In this document: one piece after another, positions 26,657 to 34,482 of the stretch
Layout of the letters: every line of letters begins with the position of its first letter
Position numbering within the stretch: position 1 is the stretch's first letter
DNA from: Saprospiraceae bacterium
GTDB lineage: Bacteria; Bacteroidota; Bacteroidia; Chitinophagales; Saprospiraceae
Direction: 5' to 3'
Assembly: GCA_020437105.1 (NCBI GenBank)
Contig: JAGQWR010000029.1
Location: forward strand, 1 to 44,602
Length of the DNA: 44,602 nucleotides
Translations under genes and position numbers: made by a program
The notes under the pieces: generated by a model
Databases searched by the model: none
What the model was told of the DNA's origin: nothing
What the model saw: the letters and a program-made list of their open reading frames with translations, nothing else

Positions 26657-28060
26657 CTAGTCTAATTCAACAGATTGCCCAAGGACAGGAATAACTACAT
26701 TTTTAAAGCCATTCTCCTGGAGAAGTGTGCTGAATTTCTCCTGCCGCTCAATTTCGCCATGTACCAAAAAGAGCGTTTTGATATGTTTTTGGTTCTTCAG
26801 AAAGTCAAGCATCTCCATACGGTCAGCATGTGCAGAAAACGAATCCATGATCTCCACGTTCATGCGCACCTTTTTGAGGTCTCCAAACATTTTGATCTCT
26901 GTAGCACCCTCCCGGAGCACACCGCCAGTTGTGTTTGGTGCGCAATACCCTACGATCAAGAGGGTGTTTTTAGGGTCTTCAATATTGTTGAATAAATGGT
27001 GCCGGATACGCCCCGCATTCATCATCCCGGATGCACTAATGATAATACAGGGACCATCCACTTCATTGAGGTGTTTGGATTCCTCTACTTCCCGGATGTA
27101 GTGCAGATTGTTAAAGCCGAAGGGATTCTTGTCAATGAGTAGGTATTCATTTAGCTCATTATCATAACATTCCGGATGACTCCCAAAAACGGTAGTGGCA
27201 TTTACGGCCAGCGGACTGTCCACATATACCGGAATCCGTGGCAAAATACCAGCCGTCTCCATCTGATCAAGCATATATACAATTTCCTGTGTACGTCCGA
27301 TGGAAAAAGCCGGAATCAACAACTTACCTTTATTTACCAGGCAGGTTTCTTTGATGATTGCCAGCAGGCGATCACTTTCGTCAGGCTTGGAAGGGTGATC
27401 TTTGTCGCCATAAGTAGATTCGCAGATCATATAATCTACTTCCGGCATTTGGGCAGGGTCTCTCAGGATTGGTCGTTGTGGCCGGCCGATATCACCCGAG
27501 AACCCAATAGTGGTGGTCTTGCCGTTTTCGGTGATTTCCAGGGTGACATTTGCTGAGCCAAGAATGTGACCGGCATCCCGGAACAATACCCGTACATTCG
27601 GGTGAATACTAAACCATTTTTCGTACGAATAGGCCGTAAACAGATTCATCGCCTGTTTTACGTGCTCGCTTGTATAAAGTGGTTCGCGGAGCTCTGCGTG
27701 TTTATTTTTTTTGACAGCCTTTTTGTTGTAGTATTCCGCATCCCGTTCCTGAATAAAAGCACTATCAAGCAACATGATAGCGCAAAGACTTCTTGTAGCA
27801 TGAGTAGTATGTATCTTCCCATGAAATCCGTCTTTTACCAATTTAGGAACTCTGCCTGTGTGGTCAATATGAGCATGAGAAAGTACCAGGCAATCGAGTT
27901 CGGCCGGATCAAAAAGCCAATTGTCATTGAATGTTTTCATCTCCTCAGCATAGCCCTGATACAGGCCACAATCCAGCAGGATTTTAAAGCCATCTTCCAA
28001 TTCGATTAGGTGGGCGCTTCCTGTAACTGTGCGCGCAGCTCCGCAAAAAGTAACTTTCAT
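26657..28060 (-). CDS. Metallo-beta-lactamase/beta-CASP RNA-processing-type hydrolase
   Basis: A cytoplasmic 467-residue protein of the CPSF73/YSH1-like group. The dinuclear metal site is in SHAHIDHTGR (H62, H64, D66, H67), then H165 (AGHILGSA) and D190 (FSGDIGRP). The beta-CASP part shows IISASGMMNAGR and the conserved DSFSAHADR, which supplies another metal-site histidine. Family members cut or trim RNA as endo- or 5'-exonucleases; bacterial members of this branch are poorly studied and the substrate is unknown. All key residues are present. It stands alone, with its own space on both sides; I saw no clear promoter match upstream. Confidence 0.93.
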   Translation of the reverse strand: MKVTFCGAARTVTGSAHLIELEDGFKILLDCGLYQGYAEEMKTFNDNWLFDPAELDCLVLSHAHIDHTGRVPKLVKDGFHGKIHTTHATRSLCAIMLLDSAFIQERDAEYYNKKAVKKNKHAELREPLYTSEHVKQAMNLFTAYSYEKWFSIHPNVRVLFRDAGHILGSANVTLEITENGKTTTIGFSGDIGRPQRPILRDPAQMPEVDYMICESTYGDKDHPSKPDESDRLLAIIKETCLVNKGKLLIPAFSIGRTQEIVYMLDQMETAGILPRIPVYVDSPLAVNATTVFGSHPECYDNELNEYLLIDKNPFGFNNLHYIREVEESKHLNEVDGPCIIISASGMMNAGRIRHHLFNNIEDPKNTLLIVGYCAPNTTGGVLREGATEIKMFGDLKKVRMNVEIMDSFSAHADRMEMLDFLKNQKHIKTLFLVHGEIERQEKFSTLLQENGFKNVVIPVLGQSVELD

Positions 28061-28103
28061 AATTTGAATTGAATCGTTTGTTTGGTTTGCCGAGCATCAA
28101 GGT

Positions 28104-28137
28104 AAAAAAAAAGAGGCTGTTCTACGCAAGAACAGCC
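28104..28137 (-). terminator. Intrinsic terminator of the sigma/anti-sigma/DUF4097-like operon
   Basis: GGCTGTTCT (28115-28123) pairs with AGAACAGCC (28129-28137) around ACGCA. Read on the minus strand the hairpin runs into TCTTTTTTTTT. It lies about 33 bases after the stop codon of the DUF4097-like gene and before the beta-CASP gene. Confidence 0.9.
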
Positions 28138-28169
28138 CCCAACTCTATAAAATCGAATTAGTATGCAAA

Positions 28170-29273
28170 TCAATTGGTCACTTTCAGGCCGCCATAATTT
28201 AGCTGTGCCCGAATGACCGATACACCCTGTGCTTTTCCATGATAGCCTTCGACCTCATGGAAGGTGCTGCTTTCTTTTTCAAAGGTTACCTTCAGGGAAG
28301 CCGGATAACTCACACCGGCGTAATCCGCAGCAGCCTGTAACATGTATGGCGTGCCTGGTTCCAGGTTAACTTTGTAATCGGTAAATTGTCCGACCAGATT
28401 TACCTCCGAAAACTGCGGACTGATATGTTCGATATTTACTACCCCAAATTCGAGGTCAAAGGAGGCATTGTCTGTTACATTCCCAAGTCTGAAATCAGAA
28501 TACTTGGCTGTAGCCCGGAATCGATCTACTTGTTCTATGTCAACAACATCGTAACGACCTTCGTAATCAAAGGCGCTGATCTGCTGAATTTTGAAGTTGT
28601 TGTACTTGGCATTAATAAACATCTCGGCAGCATGCTCGATCTGTAAATTGGAATAGGATGTTTCCAATTTTAAATCCCGGGCCTGCTCCAATTGTAAGTT
28701 GCAATAAGATAGTTTGCCTTCAATATCTTTCACTTGCCCGATCTGCCCCGTACCGTGGCTAAAATCCAGGTAGAGGTCCTCCGAAAGTTTTTGCAACTGT
28801 ATATTTCCGTATTGAAGATTGATAGAAGTTTTGCCCTTCATTTCAGCGATCAAAATGTCTCCGTATTTATTGTCAATGTTTAATTGAACTGTATTTGGGA
28901 TCCATACCTGATACTGAATGGAAAAATCCTTCTTCTCTTCATCCCAATCCCACCAGCTTTTTCCTGAATTTATCTGGGTTTGGGCCGAAAAGTGCGTAGG
29001 AGTATTCGCGAAAGCGACATCTACTTCATCAAAAACATACTGTGCTTTTTGCTCGCTTGCTGCACGTACCGTAATCGTAATATGAACCTTTACCCGATTT
29101 TGATTCCAGGTAAATACTTCAACCGGACCAAAAGAGTTTCTTAAATCGACGGTGCCGGTGGCTTGAATCGGAAACTCTTTGATTATGGTTTGAGAATATT
29201 CCTGCCGGGTAGCAAAAGCAAATAAAATGCCGCTAATCAACAAGAAGAAGACGGCACTATATACTGATTTCAT
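28170..29273 (-). CDS. DUF4097-like beta-helix protein
   Basis: The ATG at 29273 gives 367 residues beginning MKSVYSAVFFLLISGILFAF, a signal peptide or anchor. The rest is a run of short strand repeats such as LQYGNIQLQKL, LSYCNLQLEQ, LETSYSNLQIEH and INAKYNNFKIQQ, spaced about 20 residues apart. This is the right-handed or stacked beta pattern of DUF4097/putative-adhesin domains. These proteins often follow sigma/anti-sigma genes in Bacteroidota. The start lies inside the end of the anti-sigma-like gene (17-base overlap), so translation is probably coupled. Likely periplasmic or surface-located; function unknown. An upstream 30-codon extension of the frame is rejected because it would bury the signal peptide. 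Confidence 0.85.
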   Translation of the reverse strand: MKSVYSAVFFLLISGILFAFATRQEYSQTIIKEFPIQATGTVDLRNSFGPVEVFTWNQNRVKVHITITVRAASEQKAQYVFDEVDVAFANTPTHFSAQTQINSGKSWWDWDEEKKDFSIQYQVWIPNTVQLNIDNKYGDILIAEMKGKTSINLQYGNIQLQKLSEDLYLDFSHGTGQIGQVKDIEGKLSYCNLQLEQARDLKLETSYSNLQIEHAAEMFINAKYNNFKIQQISAFDYEGRYDVVDIEQVDRFRATAKYSDFRLGNVTDNASFDLEFGVVNIEHISPQFSEVNLVGQFTDYKVNLEPGTPYMLQAAADYAGVSYPASLKVTFEKESSTFHEVEGYHGKAQGVSVIRAQLNYGGLKVTN

Positions 29274-29808
29274 CACTGGCTGGATTTGTAAGTTCCGGAT
29301 TGGTGTATTGTACACGATCCAAAACGCGTTCGAGAATACTGAGTTTTGCTTTGTAATTATCAATCATTGCCTGAATGATTTGCTCTTCACTGCCCTTCGG
29401 AGCACTTTTAAGATCCTCCTGAAGTTCGAGATAAACAGCATCTAACTGCTCTAAATCAGGCTCTACATCAGCAATTTGTCGATAATTTACGAGCTGTTGC
29501 ATTCGGAGCTGTACCTGACTTTGGTAGTACGTTTCCAGTTCGGCATGCTCCGGCGATAGATCCGTCAATGTGAGTAATTCAGCATCCGCATTACCTCCGT
29601 TGAGGTAAAATCCGATGCCGATTCCAATAACAAGGAGCAACATCGCTGCTGCTGCCCGCCGGAACACAAATCCAAGCTGAATCCTTCGGGCAGTAGTTTG
29701 CTGCTGAGGTTCTATCGCTTTTTCAATTTGCGCCCAAACCGATGAAGGCGGTTGCGCTGTATCGAAAGCTGCTCGATTTGTTTGAATAAATTTTTCTAAT
29801 TCTTCCAT
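29257..29808 (-). CDS. Single-pass membrane anti-sigma-factor-like protein
   Basis: A 183-residue protein with a cytoplasmic N-terminus (about 1-50, including PPSSVWAQIEKAIE), one transmembrane helix (about 52-70, AAAAMLLLVIGIGIGFYL) and a periplasmic helical domain rich in Gln and Glu (SQVQLRMQQLVNYRQ). The organisation and the position 24 bases after an ECF sigma factor gene point to an anti-sigma factor that holds the sigma factor at the membrane. No zinc-binding ZAS motif (HxxxCxxC) is present. The periplasmic part has no recognisable domain. The reading frame overlaps the next gene by 17 bases. Role inferred from context. Confidence 0.8.
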   Translation of the reverse strand: MEELEKFIQTNRAAFDTAQPPSSVWAQIEKAIEPQQQTTARRIQLGFVFRRAAAAMLLLVIGIGIGFYLNGGNADAELLTLTDLSPEHAELETYYQSQVQLRMQQLVNYRQIADVEPDLEQLDAVYLELQEDLKSAPKGSEEQIIQAMIDNYKAKLSILERVLDRVQYTNPELTNPASDEISI

Positions 29809-29832
29809 GTTTTTGCTTTTCCTCTGAAAAAT

Positions 29833-30447
29833 TCAATTGGGTGATTCCAGTGGAGTTGCTTGTAGTATTTCCCGGAGCTTGCGTTTTGCCCGGCTATATT
29901 GAGATTTTGATGTTGCTTCTGAAATTCCGAGAATTTCTCCAATTTCCTTATGATCATATCCTTCCATCAGATAGAGCGAGAAAACCACTCGATATCCATC
30001 TGGTAATTCCTGAACGGCCCGTTTGATAATTTCAACTGTCAAACCGGTTTCTTCCCGGGGGAAAGTATCAGAATCTGAGATACCTGTCACCCGGTCATCC
30101 AGCTCTTCAAACTCCAGGCGGCGCTTTTTCAAATGGTTAATGCAATTGTTAACCACGATGCGTTTGATCCAGGCGCCAATCGTAGATTCAAATCGAAATG
30201 TATGTAATTTCGAAAAAACGTCCACAAAGGAATTCTGAAGCAAATCTTCCGCCTCCATTGGATTTCGTAACATCCGCAGACATATATTGTACATAGCAGC
30301 CGAATAAAGCTGGTACAACTGGAATTGGGCAGGTCTGTTACCAAGCTTACAATTCTCTACAATGTCTCGGTGTGTGTGCTCGTAATCCAAATAGGGTATC
30401 TTGAAAAGCCAATGAAATAGACATACCAGGTAGCAGAATGGTTGCAT
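29833..30447 (-). CDS. ECF-type RNA polymerase sigma factor
   Basis: A 204-residue sigma-70 family factor. Region 2 spans about residues 40-105 (EAEDLLQNSFVDVFSKL, then FESTIGAWIKRIVVNNCINH) and region 4 about 145-195 (ELPDGYRVVFSLYLMEGYD, HKEIGEILGISEATSKSQYS). The first 19 residues are hydrophobic and unlike the family, so the true start may be the TTG at 30390 (LDYEHTHRDIVENCK); I give the ATG as the conservative limit. It heads a three-gene unit with an anti-sigma-like protein and a DUF4097-like protein, closed by a terminator, and is divergent from a HEAT/cyclophilin lipoprotein. It probably answers an envelope signal through the anti-sigma factor. No promoter match was found upstream. 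Confidence 0.93.
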   Translation of the reverse strand: MQPFCYLVCLFHWLFKIPYLDYEHTHRDIVENCKLGNRPAQFQLYQLYSAAMYNICLRMLRNPMEAEDLLQNSFVDVFSKLHTFRFESTIGAWIKRIVVNNCINHLKKRRLEFEELDDRVTGISDSDTFPREETGLTVEIIKRAVQELPDGYRVVFSLYLMEGYDHKEIGEILGISEATSKSQYSRAKRKLREILQATPLESPN

Positions 30448-30506
30448 CTATACTTAAATATACCTGCTCCGGGTTTATAATTTCTGATGCTTTCTACACA
30501 ATCCCT

Positions 30507-30514
30507 TACTTTTG
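30507..30514 (+). promoter_or_regulatory. Promoter -7 element of the HEAT/cyclophilin gene
   Basis: TACTTTTG matches TAnnTTTG exactly. Transcription would start near 30520, downstream of the ATG codons at 30487 and 30517, which points to the ATG at 30535 as the true start. The -33 region (TTCTG at 30482-30486, 20 bases upstream) is only a partial match. Confidence 0.55.
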
Positions 30515-30534
30515 GGATGAAAATCCGGAAGTTT

Positions 30535-32565
30535 ATGCGAAAAGCACTTCATTTTTTACTGCTTTTACTAGTTGGCAGTTGTATGCCACCCACCGAAGAT
30601 GTGATCACAGAGGTCCGTTCGGATCTGGCAGATACCACGCTGCAGCGAATCCTTGATTTCCAGGATCGCCAGCTAAGCGATAGCCTGTATTCGTATTTCA
30701 GAAATTTGGACCCAACATACAGGAAGGCAGCTATTCTGTCTTTCGCTTCCACGAAGGATCCGGCCGGTATCGACAGCCTGGCAAAAATGTTAAAAGACCC
30801 GGTACTGGAAGTACGAACAGCAGCAGCTTATTCGCTCGGTCAAATCGGAGAAGAAAGAGCAGCCGCTAAATTGTTGGCTGCATACGAACGCTACGATTCC
30901 ACCAATGTCTGGCCCGTTTTTAACGGCGCAGTGTTGGAGGCTATCGGCCGCTGCGGCTCAGAGGATTTCCTCAAAGGGCTGGCCAGTATGTCGCAGTTTA
31001 GTATTTACGCTGCCATGGGTGTTACGCCTGTTTCAACGGATACAACACCCTTACTTGCCGGACAGGCATGGGCGCTTTACCGATACGCGCTTCGCGGATT
31101 TACGCGTCCGGAAGGGACAAAAAGAATGGTTGATCTGGCAACCAGAGCAGATCTTCCCGTAGAGGTGCGTTTGCCGGCAGCTAATTACCTGCTTCGAGCC
31201 CGCGAGATCAATTTAGAGGAGTATTCGCCTGATATTATCGCGGCGCTGGAAAATGAAAAAGATCCGAATGTCCTGATGGCACTGGTTATTGGACTGGGGA
31301 AATGCAAAACACCCGAAGCCCGGGAGGCGCTGCTAGGGTTTTGGAAACCGGATCTGGATTATCGGGTGAAATGTAACCTTATTCGTGCCCTTACAAATTT
31401 TGAATATGAGGAGGTGCAGTCCCTGGTTTTCACAGCGCTGGATGATTCGAAATTGCCGGTGGCCAAGACTGCTGCAACTTATTTTTTAAATAATGGAATC
31501 CCCAATGAAGCCCGCAGTTATTGGGTGAAAGCAAAAGATTCGCTGCATTGGGAGGTTCAGTTGACTTTGTATGCCGCTGCCAACAGGCACTTGCCAAATA
31601 CCATGAGCCAAACCAAGGGCTCGATCAATTATGAACTGCGCCAGCGTTTTGAAACAGCAACCAATGCGTATGAAAAGGCAGCTGTTATTTTGGCCATGGG
31701 CGAATTTGGCTGGAACTACCGATATATAAAAGAAATGGCCTTTCCGGCGGATGATGAAGTGGTGCGTACGGCCAGTATCATTGCTATCGGCCAGGCACTG
31801 GCTGTGGAAGATTTTAGGAAGTATTATGGTGCCGGATATCGTCGGATCAGGTTGGAGTTTCGGGATATTCTGGTGGAAGCCATCGAAAACGGCGATCCCG
31901 GTATGATGGCCGAAGCGGCAGGCGTGTTGCGCCGACCCAATTTGTTTTTTAAAGGCACAATTGATAGTTTGACATTCCTGGAAAACGCACTCGCTAATCT
32001 GGAATTGCCAAAAGAAATAGAGACCTGGAATGCCGTCAACGAAACCCTGGCCTTTTTCAAAGGCGAGGATGCTCCGGAAGCCCGGAAAGTGATCTGGAAT
32101 CATCCGATTAATTGGGATTCTACCGCTACGCTTCCTCTAAATCCCAAAGCTACTATCCGCACCTCCAAAGGGGCTGTGGTTTTAGAATTATTGCCGCTGG
32201 AGGCTGCCGGTACTGTTTCCAATTTTGTGAGCCTTGTGCGTTCGGGCTTTTATGACGGACTGAGTTTTCATCGGGTTGTTCCCAATTTTGTGATTCAGGG
32301 TGGTTGTCCGAGAGGTGATGGTTATGGCGCGCTGGATTATACCATTCGCTCCGAGCTGGCCGGACCACGATTTGACCGCGAAGGCCGGGTAGGGATGGCC
32401 TCATCCGGAAACCACACAGAATGTACCCAGTTTTTTATTACACATTCTCCGACACCTCATTTGGATGGAAATTATACCATATTTGCAAATGTGCTCGAAG
32501 GAATGGAAATTGTGCACGAAATTGAAACCGGGAATAAAATCCTGGGGATAGATCTCAATTTTTGA
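30535..32565 (+). CDS. Lipoprotein with HEAT repeats fused to a cyclophilin-type peptidyl-prolyl isomerase
   Basis: With the ATG at 30535 the protein has 676 residues and starts MRKALHFLLLLLVGSC, with the lipid cysteine at 16. This start also follows the promoter, whereas the upstream ATGs (30487, 30517) would not leave a leader. Residues about 40-520 are HEAT-type helical repeats (VRTAAAYSLGQIGEERAAAK, VLMALVIGLGKCKTPEAREA). A cyclophilin domain forms the C-terminus (about 535-676): FHRVVPNFVIQGG with the catalytic Arg, QFFITHSPTPHLDG and YTIFANVLEGM. It probably catalyses proline isomerization on envelope or secreted proteins, with the HEAT solenoid acting as a substrate or partner platform. 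Domain order and lipidation together are unusual enough to note. Active-site residues are conserved. Confidence 0.92.
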   Translation: MRKALHFLLLLLVGSCMPPTEDVITEVRSDLADTTLQRILDFQDRQLSDSLYSYFRNLDPTYRKAAILSFASTKDPAGIDSLAKMLKDPVLEVRTAAAYSLGQIGEERAAAKLLAAYERYDSTNVWPVFNGAVLEAIGRCGSEDFLKGLASMSQFSIYAAMGVTPVSTDTTPLLAGQAWALYRYALRGFTRPEGTKRMVDLATRADLPVEVRLPAANYLLRAREINLEEYSPDIIAALENEKDPNVLMALVIGLGKCKTPEAREALLGFWKPDLDYRVKCNLIRALTNFEYEEVQSLVFTALDDSKLPVAKTAATYFLNNGIPNEARSYWVKAKDSLHWEVQLTLYAAANRHLPNTMSQTKGSINYELRQRFETATNAYEKAAVILAMGEFGWNYRYIKEMAFPADDEVVRTASIIAIGQALAVEDFRKYYGAGYRRIRLEFRDILVEAIENGDPGMMAEAAGVLRRPNLFFKGTIDSLTFLENALANLELPKEIETWNAVNETLAFFKGEDAPEARKVIWNHPINWDSTATLPLNPKATIRTSKGAVVLELLPLEAAGTVSNFVSLVRSGFYDGLSFHRVVPNFVIQGGCPRGDGYGALDYTIRSELAGPRFDREGRVGMASSGNHTECTQFFITHSPTPHLDGNYTIFANVLEGMEIVHEIETGNKILGIDLNF

Positions 32566-32602
32566 TAAAAAATAATCAACCAAATAGACGAACCAACTTA
32601 CC

Positions 32603-33718
32603 ATGTTAAAAACCACGCCACTTACTGCCACACATGCCGAATTAGGTGCTAAAATGGCCGAATTCGCCGGGTATAATATGCCGATTATTTATTCGAATAT
32701 TCAGGAAGAACATAATATTGTCCGGAATGCAATAGGGATGTTTGATGTCTCCCATATGGGCGAATTTATTGTTCGCGGTAAAGAAGCTGTTGATTTGGTA
32801 AATTGGGTGACTTCCAATAATGCAGCCAAATTGGAGATTGGCCAGGCGCAATATTCCTGCTTGCCCAACGAGCAGGGAGGCATCGTGGATGATCTGCTGG
32901 TTTATCGCCTCCCACAGGATATGTGTGCCGAAGGTGAACAGGCTTTTCTCCTGGTCGTAAATGCCTCCAATATCGATAAAGACTGGGCCTGGATCAACCT
33001 AAATAATAAATTTGATACCCGTCTGATCAATATTTCAGACGAAACCGGACTGCTCGCAATACAGGGACCCAAAACAACCGAAGCATTACAGTCTCTGACA
33101 AGTGTAGATCTCTCTGCTATTAAATATTACCATTTTGAAAAAGGCACCTTTGCGGGTGTAGATAATGTCATTATCTCGGCTACCGGCTATACAGGATCAG
33201 GGGGATTCGAAATTTATGCCGATAATCAGCAATTGCCGGCTATTTGGGATGCCATAATGGAAGCCGGGAAACCCTATGGCATTTTGCCTGTCGGTCTCGG
33301 TGCCCGGGATACCCTGCGTTTGGAAATGGGTTTCTGCCTCTATGGAAATGATATTGATGATACCACTTCGCCGATTGAAGCCGGGCTGGGCTGGATCACC
33401 AAAACCAAAAAAGGACCGTTTATCTCTCAGCCGCATTTTGCCGCACAACGCGAACAAGGCGTGGATAATAAACTTGTAGGCTTTTATGTGCATGATCGCC
33501 GGGTTCCGCGCCAGGGCTATTTGATTTGCGATGAATCAGGAAACCCAATCGGGCGTGTTACCTCCGGAACCCAGTCTCCAAGCCTGGATAAACCCATTGG
33601 AATGGGGTATGTACCCCTGGCCTATGCTGCCAAAGGAAGTAAGATCCAGATAGATACCGGACGAAAAATGCTGGAAGCGGAGGTGACAAGCCTACCTTTT
33701 TATCAGCCAGTTTCGTAA
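32603..33718 (+). CDS. gcvT: Aminomethyltransferase, glycine cleavage system T protein
   Basis: GcvT transfers the aminomethyl carbon from the lipoyl H protein to tetrahydrofolate, giving methylene-tetrahydrofolate and ammonia. The 371-residue length and motifs are standard: HAELGAKMAEFAGYNMP near the N-terminus, DVSHMGEF, YTGSGGFEIYA, LGARDTLRLEMGFCLYGNDI in the folate-binding core, and the C-terminal barrel (GRVTSGTQSPSL, GMGYVP). It lies 37 bases after the HEAT/cyclophilin gene and before a GbsR-type regulator. The other glycine cleavage genes (gcvH, gcvP) are not in the window, as often in Bacteroidota. No riboswitch resembling the glycine type is visible upstream. Confidence 0.97.
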   Translation: MLKTTPLTATHAELGAKMAEFAGYNMPIIYSNIQEEHNIVRNAIGMFDVSHMGEFIVRGKEAVDLVNWVTSNNAAKLEIGQAQYSCLPNEQGGIVDDLLVYRLPQDMCAEGEQAFLLVVNASNIDKDWAWINLNNKFDTRLINISDETGLLAIQGPKTTEALQSLTSVDLSAIKYYHFEKGTFAGVDNVIISATGYTGSGGFEIYADNQQLPAIWDAIMEAGKPYGILPVGLGARDTLRLEMGFCLYGNDIDDTTSPIEAGLGWITKTKKGPFISQPHFAAQREQGVDNKLVGFYVHDRRVPRQGYLICDESGNPIGRVTSGTQSPSLDKPIGMGYVPLAYAAKGSKIQIDTGRKMLEAEVTSLPFYQPVS

Positions 33719-33794
33719 TTTTCAATTATTATTGAACAAAGACCCGGAATTTCTATTTGGTCTTTGGGTAAGAACTCTATCAAGAATTAAAGGC

Positions 33795-34295
33795 ATGCAT
33801 CTAGACGAAGGAAAAGATCGCTTTATCCAGTCCTGGGGAGCACTTGGGTCAAACTGGGGCGTGAGTCGTACAATGGCACAGATTCATGCACTGCTCCTGC
33901 TGGCCCCCGAAGCCCTGAGTGCCGACGAAGTCATGGAAGCATTAAGTGTTTCCCGGGGTAATGCCAATATGAATATCCGAGCGCTCATCGATTGGGGGCT
34001 GGTTTATAAAGAATTAAAATCCGGTGAACGGAAAGAATATTTTGTAGCGGAAAAGGATATCTGGGAGGTCGTAAAAAAGATCATTACCCAGCGCAAAAAG
34101 AAAGAACTGGAACCCATGCTTCGGGTACTAGATGAAGTATCTGGTGTTGAAGGCTCGGATGCCGAAGCCGAAGAATTCCGCAAAATGGTCAAGGAAATTA
34201 AACTCTTTTCCAATAAAGCAGACTCTACGCTCGACCGATTGGTGAAAGCAGATTCCAATTGGTTTGTCGGTACTTTCCTGAAATTGATCAAGTAG
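33795..34295 (+). CDS. GbsR/MarR-family transcriptional regulator
   Basis: The ATG at 33795 gives 166 residues starting MHLDEGKDRFIQSWGALGSN, the characteristic start of the GbsR branch of MarR proteins. A TTG 21 codons upstream would add a segment foreign to the family. The winged helix-turn-helix includes SADEVMEALSVSRGNANMNI (recognition helix) and the wing region LKSGERKEYFVAE. The C-terminal half is helical (EEFRKMVKEIKLFSNKADST) and presumably forms the dimer. In Bacillus GbsR controls choline and glycine betaine genes; here the neighbour gcvT offers a one-carbon link, but the target is unknown. A terminator follows. Confidence 0.9.
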   Translation: MHLDEGKDRFIQSWGALGSNWGVSRTMAQIHALLLLAPEALSADEVMEALSVSRGNANMNIRALIDWGLVYKELKSGERKEYFVAEKDIWEVVKKIITQRKKKELEPMLRVLDEVSGVEGSDAEAEEFRKMVKEIKLFSNKADSTLDRLVKADSNWFVGTFLKLIK

Positions 34296-34331
34296 TTTTT
34301 CTGGCAATTTTCCTTGAGTACACTGGATAAT

Positions 34332-34370
34332 GGCGCGTAATATTCCTGGACGGAGTATTACGCGCCTTTT
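34332..34370 (+). terminator. Intrinsic terminator after the GbsR-type gene
   Basis: GGCGCGTAATA (34332-34342) pairs perfectly with TATTACGCGCC (34356-34366) and is followed by TTTT. It closes the row HEAT/cyclophilin, gcvT, GbsR. Confidence 0.88.
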
Positions 34371-34392
34371 GTTTAGGCAGAAAATCCTAAAC
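34371..34392. promoter_or_regulatory. Inverted repeat GTTTAGG-N8-CCTAAAC, possible operator
   Basis: Perfect 7-base arms GTTTAGG (34371-34377) and CCTAAAC (34386-34392) abut the terminator and lie about 90 bases before the lipoprotein gene at 34483. A 7-of-8 -7-like motif, TAATCTTG, follows at 34396-34403. The TTTAGG core resembles metalloregulator half-sites, but the 8-base spacer is wider than that of the palindrome at 19793. It may instead be part of a longer 3' structure. Confidence 0.4.
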
Positions 34393-34482
34393 AAATAATC
34401 TTGCAACGTTTATGCTCATGCCAGCATATATAAAGCGAATGCGGATCCGTAAACATGTAATCTCGACCTAAACTAAACCGTA

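Noticed and set aside
27566..28009. 147-codon plus-strand frame opposite the beta-CASP gene
   Set aside because: Antisense to the catalytic N-terminal region of a well-supported enzyme.
31486..32103. 205-codon minus-strand frame inside the HEAT/cyclophilin gene
   Set aside because: Lies wholly within a gene whose domains are clear; no recognisable motif.
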